Shown here: piece after piece, positions 5,053-12,459 of the stretch | How positions within the stretch are numbered: the stretch's first letter is position 1 | Layout of the letters: each line of letters starts with the position of its first letter | Origin: a virus | Reading direction: 5' to 3' (one strand) | IMG/VR virus record: IMGVR_UViG_3300035665_000168 | Coordinates: 1-31,978 of that record | DNA length: 31,978 nucleotides | The notes under the pieces: model-generated | Database searches by the model: none | Told to the model about the DNA's origin: nothing | Seen by the model: the letters and a program-made list of their open reading frames with translations, nothing else | Translations under genes and position numbers: made by a program

Positions 5053-6380
5053 CCGTTCGCCTCCTTCCAATACTTCGCGTCCACGGCGACAATCCGCCGC
5101 CCAATGAACTCCGCCACTGGTGCGACCACCCCATTCCCGATACACCGGTATCGGTTGGAGTCCAGTCCAATCGGGTTGAGCGGGTCGTCGTCCTCCGCGA
5201 TTCCGTCGGGCGGAACCACGAAGTCCGAAGAGTCTCGTCCGATGCGGAGCGTCCGATGCGCCCCGTCCTCTTCGAGTGATTGGTTGAACCCGTCAAAGAA
5301 TGTCCCCGTCCGCAACACCGCGGGTGCGCCCGCACTATGCGCGAAAGATTGGGCGACCTCTTCTGTCGCCTGGGCGTTAGATCCGAACCGTGATGGGAAG
5401 GAGACCGCGGGTTCCCCGTAGACAAGTTCGTCCTTTGCGCGGCGTGCGTTCAACGTTGGGGCGATCGGTTCTTTGGGGAAGTCGTAGAGTTCAAAGTTCC
5501 CGACCCGCCGCGAATCTTCCACGCCTTCGCGATCGTCCACCCCTTCGGCCAACCCATCAACACCTCGCACTCCGCCGGCGTTAGGCGACGGATGGACGAT
5601 GAGGTTGTCCGTTCCATCTCCGCGCGCTCCGTTTCTTGCGGCCGAAGACTGGATGGTGTTGGCGACGATGTGTCCGGCCTCAACGGTGGAGTTGATTCCC
5701 TTCCCGTGTCTGGCAATGATTGCGTTCGCGACATCCGCGCCAAAAGTTCCAACGCCTTCACGAGGGCCGTTGGGAGTTTCTTCCCCCTTCGATTGGCCCG
5801 GCGCAAGATGCCCGCACACGCCTTCGCACTCAAAGAGAACCTCCGCGGCGCGCTCACCTCCAAGATTTCCGAAAGCGTCGTTTCGTGCGGCGACAATGAA
5901 GACTCTCCGCCGCCTTTGTGCGACCCCGAAGAATCGGGCATCAAGAGTTCGCCACGCGAGACCATACCCCAGGGCTTCCACTTCACGAATGAGTCGGCCG
6001 AAGTCGCGGCCGCGATTGGAAGAGAAGAGGCCAGGGACGTTCTCCAACACGAACCACCGAGGTCGTCGTCGTTCCACAATGTCCAAGAATCGGAAGGCGA
6101 GACTTGATCGAGTCCCTTCCGTGAATCCTCGTCGCGCTCCCGCGGTTGAGAGATCCTGGCACGGGAACCCTCCCGAATAGATTTCGGCATCTGGAACCTC
6201 CTCGTCTTTGATCTTCGTGATGTCCCCGAAGTTGGGAACGCCTGGGAATCTTTCGGCAAGTACGGCCGAGGCGTACGGCTCAAACTCGCATAGGCTCACC
6301 GTGCGGATACCCGCGTTCTCAAATCCAAGATCAAGGCCACCCACACCGGAGAAGAAGGAGGCGTGTCGGAGTTCGTTCAT
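5049..6380 (-). CDS. DNA C5-cytosine methyltransferase with a split-frame motif IX
   Basis: A 443-residue open frame. It has motif I FFSGVGGLDLG (9-19), motif IV with the catalytic Cys GGFPCQDLS (70-78), motif VI ENV (113-115), motif VIII QRRRRVF (155-161) and motif X RYRCIGNGV (about 410-418). It transfers a methyl group from SAM to cytosine in DNA. The expected motif IX is missing from this frame but is present in the overlapping +1 frame as IRRLTPAECEVLMGWPKGWT (5534-5593). A second family-like block, TLSEILE to VKALE, is in the same alternate frame (5747-5878), although the main frame there is also coherent. The gene may be frameshifted, decayed or dual-coding. Its start overlaps the preceding stop by ATGA. 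Confidence 0.85.
   Translation of the reverse strand: MNELRHASFFSGVGGLDLGFENAGIRTVSLCEFEPYASAVLAERFPGVPNFGDITKIKDEEVPDAEIYSGGFPCQDLSTAGARRGFTEGTRSSLAFRFLDIVERRRPRWFVLENVPGLFSSNRGRDFGRLIREVEALGYGLAWRTLDARFFGVAQRRRRVFIVAARNDAFGNLGGERAAEVLFECEGVCGHLAPGQSKGEETPNGPREGVGTFGADVANAIIARHGKGINSTVEAGHIVANTIQSSAARNGARGDGTDNLIVHPSPNAGGVRGVDGLAEGVDDREGVEDSRRVGNFELYDFPKEPIAPTLNARRAKDELVYGEPAVSFPSRFGSNAQATEEVAQSFAHSAGAPAVLRTGTFFDGFNQSLEEDGAHRTLRIGRDSSDFVVPPDGIAEDDDPLNPIGLDSNRYRCIGNGVVAPVAEFIGRRIVAVDAKYWKEANG
5060..5078 (-). repeat. 19-base repeat carrying a Shine-Dalgarno site, copy 2
   Basis: Identical to 3422-3440. It provides the Shine-Dalgarno site for the gene starting at 5052 and encodes AKYWKE near the C-terminus of the cytosine methyltransferase. 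Confidence 0.75.
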
Positions 6381-6610
6381 CCTCGCGCCTCCGCCTTCGC
6401 CAATGCGAGGACCGCGACCCCCATCGCCGCGATCACCGTCTCCAAACTGGCCGCCTCCGCGCGGATGACGTGGGGATGGTTGCGGTCGCGGGAGGGATAG
6501 ACCTCCCCGCTCCAACTACCCCCGACGAACCGCACCCGCGCACCCGATGGGTGGCCGGTGAGTTCTTCGAATGCCTGGACGATCTCCTCGATCCGCGCCT
6601 CCGCCGTCAT
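6377..6610 (-). CDS. Small hypothetical protein
   Basis: A 77-residue protein with an N-terminal helix (ARIEEIVQAFEELTG), a short beta segment and an Ala-rich C-terminal helix. It overlaps both neighbours by ATGA and so belongs to the same coupled group as the annealing-protein candidate and the methyltransferase. No family recognised. Confidence 0.6.
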   Translation of the reverse strand: MTAEARIEEIVQAFEELTGHPSGARVRFVGGSWSGEVYPSRDRNHPHVIRAEAASLETVIAAMGVAVLALAKAEARG

Positions 6611-7257
6611 CGTCCCGCCTCCTGGGATGCGATCCAGGACGGGGAGGGTTTCTCATCACACCACCCCTTGCGCGCCTCTGGATCACGCGCCCCGCAAGAC
6701 CAGAACGCCCAGGCCTTCCCGTTCGTCTCGCCCGTCTTGAACTTCCACGGGCGGGAATGCTTTGGGCATACCCCCGCCCCGCGCTCCTTGTCCGCCTCCG
6801 CGAACCCGATCGCCTTCGCCGCGAAGAGGATCGCCTCATCGTCGGAGATCGACTGGGTGGCGGCTACGGGCGACGGAGACGAGACCTCTGGCCCATCTCC
6901 TACCACGGATACCGCCGCGGGAGAATCGACCCGCTTCGCCCGAATCTCATCGGCCGAGGCGATCTTCTTGGATGCTAGTCCCGCCGCTACCAGGGCGCGC
7001 CCGATTGCGCTCGTCTCCGCGTTCTCCAACTCCGCGCCCTTCGTGTAGGGCGTGATGCCTGGGATCGCGAGGGCGGAATGTCCCGCCCCGGATGGGACAG
7101 CGTGGGCCGTCTCGCGATAGACCTCCGCCTTCACCACCACCCGCTTCTCCGTGAGTTCAACGATCGAGGTGATCACGCGACCGCCTGGATACTTCTCGTA
7201 GAACTCGCGGAGTCGATCCGCGACCTCCACATAGTTCGAGAGATCAAATCCCGCCAT
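6607..7257 (-). CDS. Candidate single-strand annealing/recombination protein with zinc-knuckle-like tail
   Basis: A 216-residue protein. The N-terminal domain has LREFYEKYPGGRV, beta strands, and the hallmark GAELENAETSAIGRALVAAG (residues 74-93), shared with ERF/Rad52-like phage annealing proteins and relatives. An Ala/Ser/Pro-rich linker follows, then a C-terminal block with CPKHSRPW and FWSCGA, a possible zinc site or ssDNA-binding Trp/Cys patch. GGAGGAGG lies upstream of the ATG. It sits beside a PD-(D/E)XK exonuclease-like gene, the usual pairing for phage recombination. Functional assignment is inference from these motifs and neighbours. Confidence 0.6.
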   Translation of the reverse strand: MAGFDLSNYVEVADRLREFYEKYPGGRVITSIVELTEKRVVVKAEVYRETAHAVPSGAGHSALAIPGITPYTKGAELENAETSAIGRALVAAGLASKKIASADEIRAKRVDSPAAVSVVGDGPEVSSPSPVAATQSISDDEAILFAAKAIGFAEADKERGAGVCPKHSRPWKFKTGETNGKAWAFWSCGARDPEARKGWCDEKPSPSWIASQEAGR

Positions 7258-8146
7258 TGTTCTCCTCCTCCTCGACGGCCATCAACAGGCCGATCGAACA
7301 TCCACCGAACCCCACCGCGGGGTTCGCCTTGTTCCACTCGCACGATCCACAGAACGAGGTGGTGAATCCCACCTCGTCCGCCGTCTCGCGCGCCACCACG
7401 GATTTCGTGGTTGCGATGTACGCCTCCGCGATTCGGAGGTGGGAAGCCGTCGCCTCCCCGGTGATGAACTGGAACCGCGGAACCTTCGTGCGGATGTAGG
7501 TGAGATACCCCACGTCCGGAAGATCGCCGCCCCACTTCTGGGCGTAGAGGTAGGCATAAAAGGCCATCTCCGCCGATCGGAGATCCTTCTCCGATTTAGC
7601 GCGCGCCCCACTCTTCAAGTCCAGGACAAGATCGCGACCGTTCGCGCGTGTCTTCCCAGAGATGATGAAATCGGGCGTGCCGATCACCTCGCCGAATGCC
7701 CGCGTCTCCACGCGGATCGAGTCCCCGTTGATTCCCTGGACGAGCGCGCCGTGGAAGTCCACGGCGGGCGGTTCGCCCAGGCCTTCGCGGAGGATGTCCG
7801 AGCGGAAGAGTTCCAACGCCACCCATAGGTCGCCCTTGAACTTCTCCCAGTCGATGTCGTCCCGATGTGGGCGCGTCATCGCGGCCTGGACTCCGAGGTG
7901 GTGAACCGTTCGAAGGTCCCACGGGGCGTTCTCGCGAATCGCCACCACGATCTCCAAGATCGCCTCATCCAACGCCGCCCCGAATGCGACCCGCTCCGGT
8001 GCGATGAGCGGGAGCCTCCCGCCGTCCGCCGTGCGGATCTTCTCCGCGAACCACCCCTTGCGATTACAGAGGGCGGTTGAGGTGATGAGGGACTTGGAGA
8101 TGCCCGTGCGCTTCGGGTCGATCGCCTTCGAGATCGACGCGCTCAT
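7244..8146 (-). CDS. PD-(D/E)XK nuclease, RecB/Cas4-like
   Basis: A 300-residue protein. Early CNRKGWF segment, FGAALDEAI (near residue 55), GTPDFIISGKT then DLVLDLKSGA (Asp ... D-L-K, the catalytic core), then QxxxY-like helix MAFYAYLYAQKWGGD. Late Cys residues (FCGSCEW, GGCSIG) together with the early Cys could hold an Fe-S cluster as in Cas4/AddB-type nucleases. The start at 8146 has GGGAGG upstream and overlaps the previous stop by ATGA. It probably resects DNA for the neighbouring annealing protein. Acidic tail ends EEEENNGGI. Confidence 0.75.
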   Translation of the reverse strand: MSASISKAIDPKRTGISKSLITSTALCNRKGWFAEKIRTADGGRLPLIAPERVAFGAALDEAILEIVVAIRENAPWDLRTVHHLGVQAAMTRPHRDDIDWEKFKGDLWVALELFRSDILREGLGEPPAVDFHGALVQGINGDSIRVETRAFGEVIGTPDFIISGKTRANGRDLVLDLKSGARAKSEKDLRSAEMAFYAYLYAQKWGGDLPDVGYLTYIRTKVPRFQFITGEATASHLRIAEAYIATTKSVVARETADEVGFTTSFCGSCEWNKANPAVGFGGCSIGLLMAVEEEENNGGI

Positions 8147-8304
8147 CGGGCCACCTCCCGAACGAAGACCACGGCCAGAATGAAGACCACGAGGACCGTG
8201 ATCGTCCACCTTGCGCGAACGTAGGCCGCCTCTCGTTCTTTGAGGCGGTAGAACTCCCGCCCAGTCTTCCCGTATGTTCCGACCTTCAATGCGCGCCTCT
8301 TCAT
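8143..8304 (-). CDS. Small single-pass membrane protein
   Basis: A 53-residue protein with a basic N-terminal half (MKRRALKVG, then FYRLKEREAAYVRARW) and one C-terminal membrane helix (TITVLVVFILAVVFV). It overlaps the primase-like gene and the nuclease gene by ATGA on both sides, which strongly supports translation. No family recognised; it could be a membrane-tethered accessory or host-interaction factor. Confidence 0.65.
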   Translation of the reverse strand: MKRRALKVGTYGKTGREFYRLKEREAAYVRARWTITVLVVFILAVVFVREVAR

Positions 8305-8789
8305 CGTGAACCTCCTTCTCCGACCTCAACGAACCACTCCGCCCCCGGTCGATGTTGAGGGACGAAATACGAATGACAAGGAGCGCGGAGAACATCCCCG
8401 ACCCCGAACTCTCCACGGAGAGCGTCATACCTCGCCGCCCAGTCCTCGCCCTTCACGGGTTCGGGTAGGCGGACGACGACGTGGAACCGCTCCGCCTCTG
8501 GGCGGTGCGAATGGGTGGAATACGCGACCCATTCGCGGCCGTCCAACCGTGGGCGAAGGGCGGCGTAGGCCGTCCCTCCGTCTACATCAAGGACGAGCGC
8601 GTTCACTGTTCCGACGGCCGCATTGCGACGGGTTCCACCTTCAACGAGTGAGACCGGGGACCACATCGCCGCGCGCTCTTTGTCGGGATTCTCGCGATGA
8701 TGCGACAGCATCCCCACGAGTTCCGTCCAGGATTCAACGGTGGCCTCTGGCCGTGTGTTGAACAGGGACGGATAGACCACGGCGATCAT
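8301..8789 (-). CDS. Minimal primase-polymerase-like protein
   Basis: A 162-residue protein. VNALVLDVDGGTAYAAL carries the Asp-x-Asp of archaeo-eukaryotic primase folds, followed by VAYSTHSHRPEAERFHVVVR and a later DVLRAPCHSYFVPQHRPG. This order (DxD, sThSh, Arg-rich strand, D...Y.P.) matches phage primase-polymerase and related domains, but no helicase or PriCT domain follows, so it is a minimal version. Start at 8789 overlaps the preceding gene by ATGA. It likely serves primer synthesis during phage replication; catalytic ability is unproven. Confidence 0.6.
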   Translation of the reverse strand: MIAVVYPSLFNTRPEATVESWTELVGMLSHHRENPDKERAAMWSPVSLVEGGTRRNAAVGTVNALVLDVDGGTAYAALRPRLDGREWVAYSTHSHRPEAERFHVVVRLPEPVKGEDWAARYDALRGEFGVGDVLRAPCHSYFVPQHRPGAEWFVEVGEGGSR

Positions 8790-8902
8790 CGCGCCACCAT
8801 CCCAGAACCCGCCGTGAAGATGAGGACGAGGATCGCCCACAATCCAATCACGGTGAACACCGCGGGAACAATCGCCGCCTTGAACTCCTCCCAACTCATC
8901 AT
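8786..8902 (-). CDS. Micro membrane protein
   Basis: A 38-residue protein (start MMSWEEFKAA; the second ATG at 8899 is also possible) with one hydrophobic helix, VFTVIGLWAILVLIF. It is joined by ATGA overlaps to the genes on both sides and has GGAGG upstream. Role unknown. Confidence 0.6.
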   Translation of the reverse strand: MMSWEEFKAAIVPAVFTVIGLWAILVLIFTAGSGMVAR

Positions 8903-9294
8903 TGAACCTCCTCGACCGTGGCCTCTGTAATGGTGAACGCTCCGGATTCGCCCAACTCCTCGCCTTGTAGATCTTTGGCGAGATCTTCGGCGGATTCGGT
9001 GAGCGCATCTTCCAACTCATAGCGTGGCGCGAACTTGCCCGCCACTCGTTCAATGACCACCTCAATCTCAACGATGTCGAATGCGTCGCGGTCCAGGACC
9101 TGGACGACCGTGGCCTCCGTGATCTCATACTCCGAATCGCCATCCGCGCCGATGCGGTCGATCGTCTCACCCGCCCACGCATCAACGCGCGCCGCGACCG
9201 CTTCGTGGATCAAGTGCGTCCGCATCTCTGGACTCGCATCGTCCAACTTCTGGACGGTGGTGATGTTGAGTTCAACCTTCACGGTGTGGCTCAC
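8899..9294 (-). CDS. Acidic hypothetical protein with repeated ITEAT motif
   Basis: A 131-residue strongly acidic protein. The pieces EITEATVVQVLD (middle) and TITEATVEEVQ (C-terminus) suggest an internal duplication of a strand-helix unit. The GTG at 9294 is chosen because GGAGGTG lies upstream and it forms a GTGA overlap with the preceding stop. High acidity could mean DNA mimicry or simply a small soluble phage factor; no family was recognised. Confidence 0.6.
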   Translation of the reverse strand: MSHTVKVELNITTVQKLDDASPEMRTHLIHEAVAARVDAWAGETIDRIGADGDSEYEITEATVVQVLDRDAFDIVEIEVVIERVAGKFAPRYELEDALTESAEDLAKDLQGEELGESGAFTITEATVEEVQ

Positions 9295-9518
9295 TTGGAC
9301 ACCTCCGCGCGAATCACCCACTCCATCGTCTGGGTGTCATAGTCCGCAACCGCTCCGCACGTGTCGCATCGACGCGCCGAAACTCCGGTCCAATAGTTGG
9401 CCCAGAACAGTTCGGGGTCGGGCGTGCCACACACGCAATACAAATCCTCGTGATCAACCCCGTCCCAATACATCACCGCGCGAATCGTTGGCGCGGTTGT
9501 CGTCTCTGTGTTCTTCAC
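9291..9518 (-). CDS. Small zinc-ribbon protein, first gene of the left arm
   Basis: A 75-residue protein with CVC near residue 28 and CDTCG near residue 50, a likely single zinc ribbon. The GTG start at 9518 has a perfect AAAGGAGG 6 bases upstream. It is the first gene after the promoter at 9562-9590 and so is probably made early and strongly. Function unknown. Confidence 0.65.
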   Translation of the reverse strand: MKNTETTTAPTIRAVMYWDGVDHEDLYCVCGTPDPELFWANYWTGVSARRCDTCGAVADYDTQTMEWVIRAEVSK

Positions 9519-9538
9519 TTGTGCCTCCTTTGTTCACG

Positions 9539-9550
9539 GGGGACATCCCC
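9539..9550. promoter_or_regulatory. Inverted repeat GGGGACATCCCC in the leader
   Basis: A 5-bp inverted repeat with a 2-base centre, just downstream of the predicted start of transcription. It may be an operator or a 5' leader stem; evidence is the symmetry and position only. Confidence 0.35.
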
Positions 9551-9561
9551 GATCTCCTTGA

Positions 9562-9590
9562 ATAGTACGCCCGTACGCGCCCCCCGTCAA
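9562..9590 (-). promoter_or_regulatory. Sigma-70-like promoter of the left arm
   Basis: On the minus strand, TTGACG (9590-9585), a 17-base spacer and TACTAT (9567-9562). This is close to consensus with ideal spacing. It lies between the strong terminator at 9609-9640 and the first left-arm gene at 9518, so transcription would start near 9555 and run left. The spacer contains two CGTAC copies. Confidence 0.8.
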
Positions 9591-9608
9591 TCCCCTATTT
9601 TGAGCGTG

Positions 9609-9640
9609 AAAACGCCCCCCTGGGCGGACCCAGAGGGGCG
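9609..9640 (-). terminator. Rho-independent terminator
   Basis: On the minus strand a 12-bp stem (CGCCCCTCTGGG / CCCAGGGGGGCG, one T-G pair) with a TCCG loop is followed by TTTT. It ends the right-arm transcript after the metallophosphoesterase gene and insulates the left-arm promoter. Confidence 0.8.
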
Positions 9641-9660
9641 AGATTGGGGCAAGGTTGGAG

Positions 9661-9691
9661 CGACCGCCGGGGGGAGGCACCCCGACGGTCG
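9661..9691 (-). terminator. Second hairpin of the double terminator
   Basis: CGACCGCCGGGG pairs with CCCCGACGGTCG (11 of 12 bp) around a 7-base loop. There is no T run, but it directly follows the stop at 9704 and precedes the terminator at 9609-9640. Confidence 0.5.
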
Positions 9692-9703
9692 CGGCCTCCG
9701 ATT

Positions 9704-10741
9704 CTACGGCGCGTCGTCTCCGAGGCGGATGAGGTACTCCGCGGAGAGTCCGTGTGCTGTCTGGAACAGCAACCATTGCGCGGGTTCACCCGATGCGGCC
9801 AACCATTCTTGCGCGTAGGTGTTGGATGATTCAATCGAACCCGACGCGAACGCGGTGATCTTTCCATCCGCCGCAACGAGTCGCGCGGGCGTGTGCCAGT
9901 GTCCGTGCGCCGCGTAGTCCATCCGCGCGGTGGAAATGTTCCACCCGCCGATCTTCTTGTTCAACGAGTAGAACGGGAATCCCATTGACGCTTTGAGTTG
10001 ATCGCCGTGAAAGAGGAACCACTTCTTGCCCAACACATCAACCACCTCGTTCCAGTGGCGTTCGCCCGCGGTGAAAGTTTCCTTCCAAGTGATCCTCTTC
10101 TCATCCGCCACCATCATTGCCGCCGTCCGGTACGCGATCGCATCGGCGTTGGATTCTGGCCGCGAAACTCCATAGCGTCCAATCCTTCCGTGGTTCCCAA
10201 TCACTCCCGCGATGTGGACCTTCTCAAAGTGCGACGCGAGCGATCGCGTCAATCCCGCGAGCATCTCCGCGGTGGAGAAGATTTGCGTGTAGATAGACGC
10301 GTCGATGAGGTGCGCCTGTCCTGGAAAGATGTCCTCGCCTTCAACGAGATCGCCCAGAAGAAAGACGTGGCACTCGCGCACCGGATGGTCCGCCCGTTGA
10401 ATCGCCACCAGGCGTTCAACCTTCGCCGCGAGTTTCTTGACGCGCGCCGCGGCGACCTCCGTGGAATAAGTGGGGGTCTTCTTTCCAACTTGCCAGTCGG
10501 CGATCAACAGAATCGCCACCTCTGGGGTCCCCTTGCGACGGTCCACCTTTGGAGTTGGGACGGGAGGGATTCGCATCCCCGCGGCCGCATCTTTGGCCGC
10601 GCGATAGACCGCCTCGACCATCTCATCCTGGGACCGCTTCACCTTGTCCAGTTGTCGAAGGACCCGATTGTGGGCCTCTCGCAAGTCGCGGAGTTGTTCC
10701 GATTCGACTTCTACCGCCAGTGCTTTCTCGATCTTCGTCAT
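9704..10741 (-). CDS. Metallophosphoesterase
   Basis: A 345-residue protein. After an N-terminal coiled-coil-like helix (residues 10-55) come the calcineurin-like motifs DWQVGK (82-87), GDLVEG (130-135), GNHGR (182-186), HGD (245-247) and HGHWH (279-283), which bind two metals. Similar phage proteins are predicted DNA or nucleotide phosphoesterases, sometimes Mre11/SbcD-like. ATG at 10741 overlaps the preceding stop by ATGA; the longer frame was discarded for this reason. It is the last gene before the terminators. The substrate is unknown. Confidence 0.85.
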   Translation of the reverse strand: MTKIEKALAVEVESEQLRDLREAHNRVLRQLDKVKRSQDEMVEAVYRAAKDAAAGMRIPPVPTPKVDRRKGTPEVAILLIADWQVGKKTPTYSTEVAAARVKKLAAKVERLVAIQRADHPVRECHVFLLGDLVEGEDIFPGQAHLIDASIYTQIFSTAEMLAGLTRSLASHFEKVHIAGVIGNHGRIGRYGVSRPESNADAIAYRTAAMMVADEKRITWKETFTAGERHWNEVVDVLGKKWFLFHGDQLKASMGFPFYSLNKKIGGWNISTARMDYAAHGHWHTPARLVAADGKITAFASGSIESSNTYAQEWLAASGEPAQWLLFQTAHGLSAEYLIRLGDDAP

Positions 10742-10995
10742 CGTTCGAACCTCCAACCACAAGAACAATCGCCGCGCCGGTGGCGGTCGATCGCATTCCG
10801 TCCCAGGCGTTGTCCATAGGCGGACTCAATCGCACGCGCGAGGGCGGTCGATGTAGTGCGCGGATACGCTTCCGGGTTGATGAGGGACAAGAGCGCGGCG
10901 CGCTCCTCCTCTGGGATGTTCGCGAGTAGGTGGCCCAACCCGCACGGCGGCCCCTTGATCGTCCGTTCGCGGGCGATCGCCTCCAAGATCTTCAC
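10738..10995 (-). CDS. Small helical, possibly DNA-binding protein
   Basis: An 85-residue protein. CGLGHLLANIPEEERAALL is followed by a helix-turn-helix-like part (TSTALARAIESAYGQRLGRN then AIDRHRRGDCSCGW). The pattern of a recognition-like helix followed by RHRRG and a Cys pair recalls small phage regulators or RNA-polymerase-associated factors; this is tentative. GTG start at 10995 with ATAGGAGG upstream. It is coupled by ATGA to the phosphoesterase gene. Confidence 0.55.
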   Translation of the reverse strand: MKILEAIARERTIKGPPCGLGHLLANIPEEERAALLSLINPEAYPRTTSTALARAIESAYGQRLGRNAIDRHRRGDCSCGWRFER

Positions 10996-11063
10996 CGTTC
11001 GCCTCCTATCCTCCGCCCAGGGTGGGCGGTTAGGGATACGCTACACCCCCAGGGCGGTCGCGT

Positions 11064-12233
11064 CTATCGAGCGCGTGATCCAATCGCGGCGACCTTCTCC
11101 GCGGCGCGTGCGGCCTTCGCACGGCCAACGCCGAACTTCGGATCGTCGGGGTTCAACGCCCGCACGATTACTTGAAGGGTGGCGGCAATCGCACCCGATG
11201 CGACCACGCGGAAGTCCTGGGTCGTCATCTCCAAGATCGGCGCGCCGGTGGCGAGCATTACGGCGAGACCCGTAGAGAGGCCCACGCGGAGGGCCTCCAA
11301 GATCGCCTCGTCGATTCCGGTGTTCGCAATCGTCCAGGCGATACTCGCCTTTACCTTCTCCATCGTTCCGCCTTTCACCCTCGCCCCCGCATCAAGGGCC
11401 GCGGCGAGGGATTTCCCCGCCTTATCGCCCACATTCGCCCAGTCTACTCGACCCAAAGCCTCGATTTCGGCCTCAATCCCCGTAGGGGCGGGTTTGCGCG
11501 ACGCTACGGGGTCGGGAGTCCTATTTGGGGTGATTACCTTCGGGGCGACTGGAACGATCGCCACGGGCGCGGGGATCGGGCTGTTGAAAACGGGATTTGG
11601 CGCGGCCTTCTGTTTGGGCCATTCCACGATGATCACGTGGCGATAATCGGGAAGTTTGTCCTTGCCCGCGACCCGCTTGGAGTCCGCGATCTTGCGAAGG
11701 TTCGCCTCCGAGATCTTCACGCCGAACGCTTCCGCGCCTCGACCCGAACGGGTCGGACAGGCCCAGTACCAGGTCCCCTCCTCAACGTCGAATCCCGCCG
11801 CCGTCATGTGGCCGTAGCCGGCGCGAAGGTGGGCCTTGTCCGTCTTCGCCCACCATTTCCCCCACTTGACGTGCCAGGCGGAGACCTCCTGGCCTTCTGG
11901 ATACCCGACCGGCTGTTGAACGTGAATGCCGATGCCCGCGCCCTTCTTGGCGGCGGCTACTACGTCATCCCAGGACTTCGCCCATCGCGCCTTCGCGCCG
12001 AATCCGTTCGCGACTTTGATGAGTTGGGCGAGGTTCGAACCATTATCGGAGACCCCATCGCGGTCCTTCTGGCCGGTGATCTTCGCCTTCATTGCGATCC
12101 CATCGCCCGCGGTTGGGTCGATCTCATAGGCGGATGCCCAGGCTACGAGAGCGGCGACAGAGGAGGGGCCGCAATCGTCGAGAATGCCGCCCTTCTCGAT
12201 GTGATCCAGTTGGGACTTTACGCGGAACTTCAC
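11064..12233 (-). CDS. C39-like cysteine peptidase with C-terminal hydrophobic region (endolysin candidate)
   Basis: A 389-residue protein. The N-terminal half holds DDCGPSSVAALVAW (catalytic Cys near residue 22) and GYGHMTAAGFD (catalytic His near residue 143), the order of papain-like C39 peptidases. A Pro/Val-rich linker (about 215-270) leads to a C-terminal part with hydrophobic helices (VGLSTGLAVMLATGAPIL, VASGAIAATLQVIVRAL) and a basic tail. It may cut peptidoglycan cross-bridges at lysis, with the C-terminal part working at the membrane. GTG at 12233 overlaps the upstream stop by GTGA; the Shine-Dalgarno site is weak. Next to holin-like genes. Confidence 0.65.
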   Translation of the reverse strand: MKFRVKSQLDHIEKGGILDDCGPSSVAALVAWASAYEIDPTAGDGIAMKAKITGQKDRDGVSDNGSNLAQLIKVANGFGAKARWAKSWDDVVAAAKKGAGIGIHVQQPVGYPEGQEVSAWHVKWGKWWAKTDKAHLRAGYGHMTAAGFDVEEGTWYWACPTRSGRGAEAFGVKISEANLRKIADSKRVAGKDKLPDYRHVIIVEWPKQKAAPNPVFNSPIPAPVAIVPVAPKVITPNRTPDPVASRKPAPTGIEAEIEALGRVDWANVGDKAGKSLAAALDAGARVKGGTMEKVKASIAWTIANTGIDEAILEALRVGLSTGLAVMLATGAPILEMTTQDFRVVASGAIAATLQVIVRALNPDDPKFGVGRAKAARAAEKVAAIGSRAR

Positions 12234-12451
12234 AGCGCGCTCGTCTTCTTCTCGTCCGCCTTCGGGCTGTATTTCTTCGAGTAGTGGGATTCCACCGCAC
12301 CACGCACGGTATCGAAGGCGTGCCAGAGGAGCACCGTCGCGCCAATGGTTGAGAGGCCCGCGACGATCCCCGTCGGGATGTTCACGAGATAGGCGAACGC
12401 GCTCCCGATTAGGGCGGCGATCGTGTAAACGATGATTGTCTCGCGGTTCAT
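12230..12451 (-). CDS. Holin-like small membrane protein A
   Basis: A 73-residue protein with two membrane helices (IIVYTIAALIGSAFAYLV and IVAGLSTIGATVLLW) and a charged C-terminus ending DEKKTSAL. Size, topology and place directly upstream of the peptidase gene fit a holin. Start ATG at 12451 with GGGGGA upstream. Confidence 0.65.
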   Translation of the reverse strand: MNRETIIVYTIAALIGSAFAYLVNIPTGIVAGLSTIGATVLLWHAFDTVRGAVESHYSKKYSPKADEKKTSAL

Positions 12452-12459
12452 TGTTCCCC

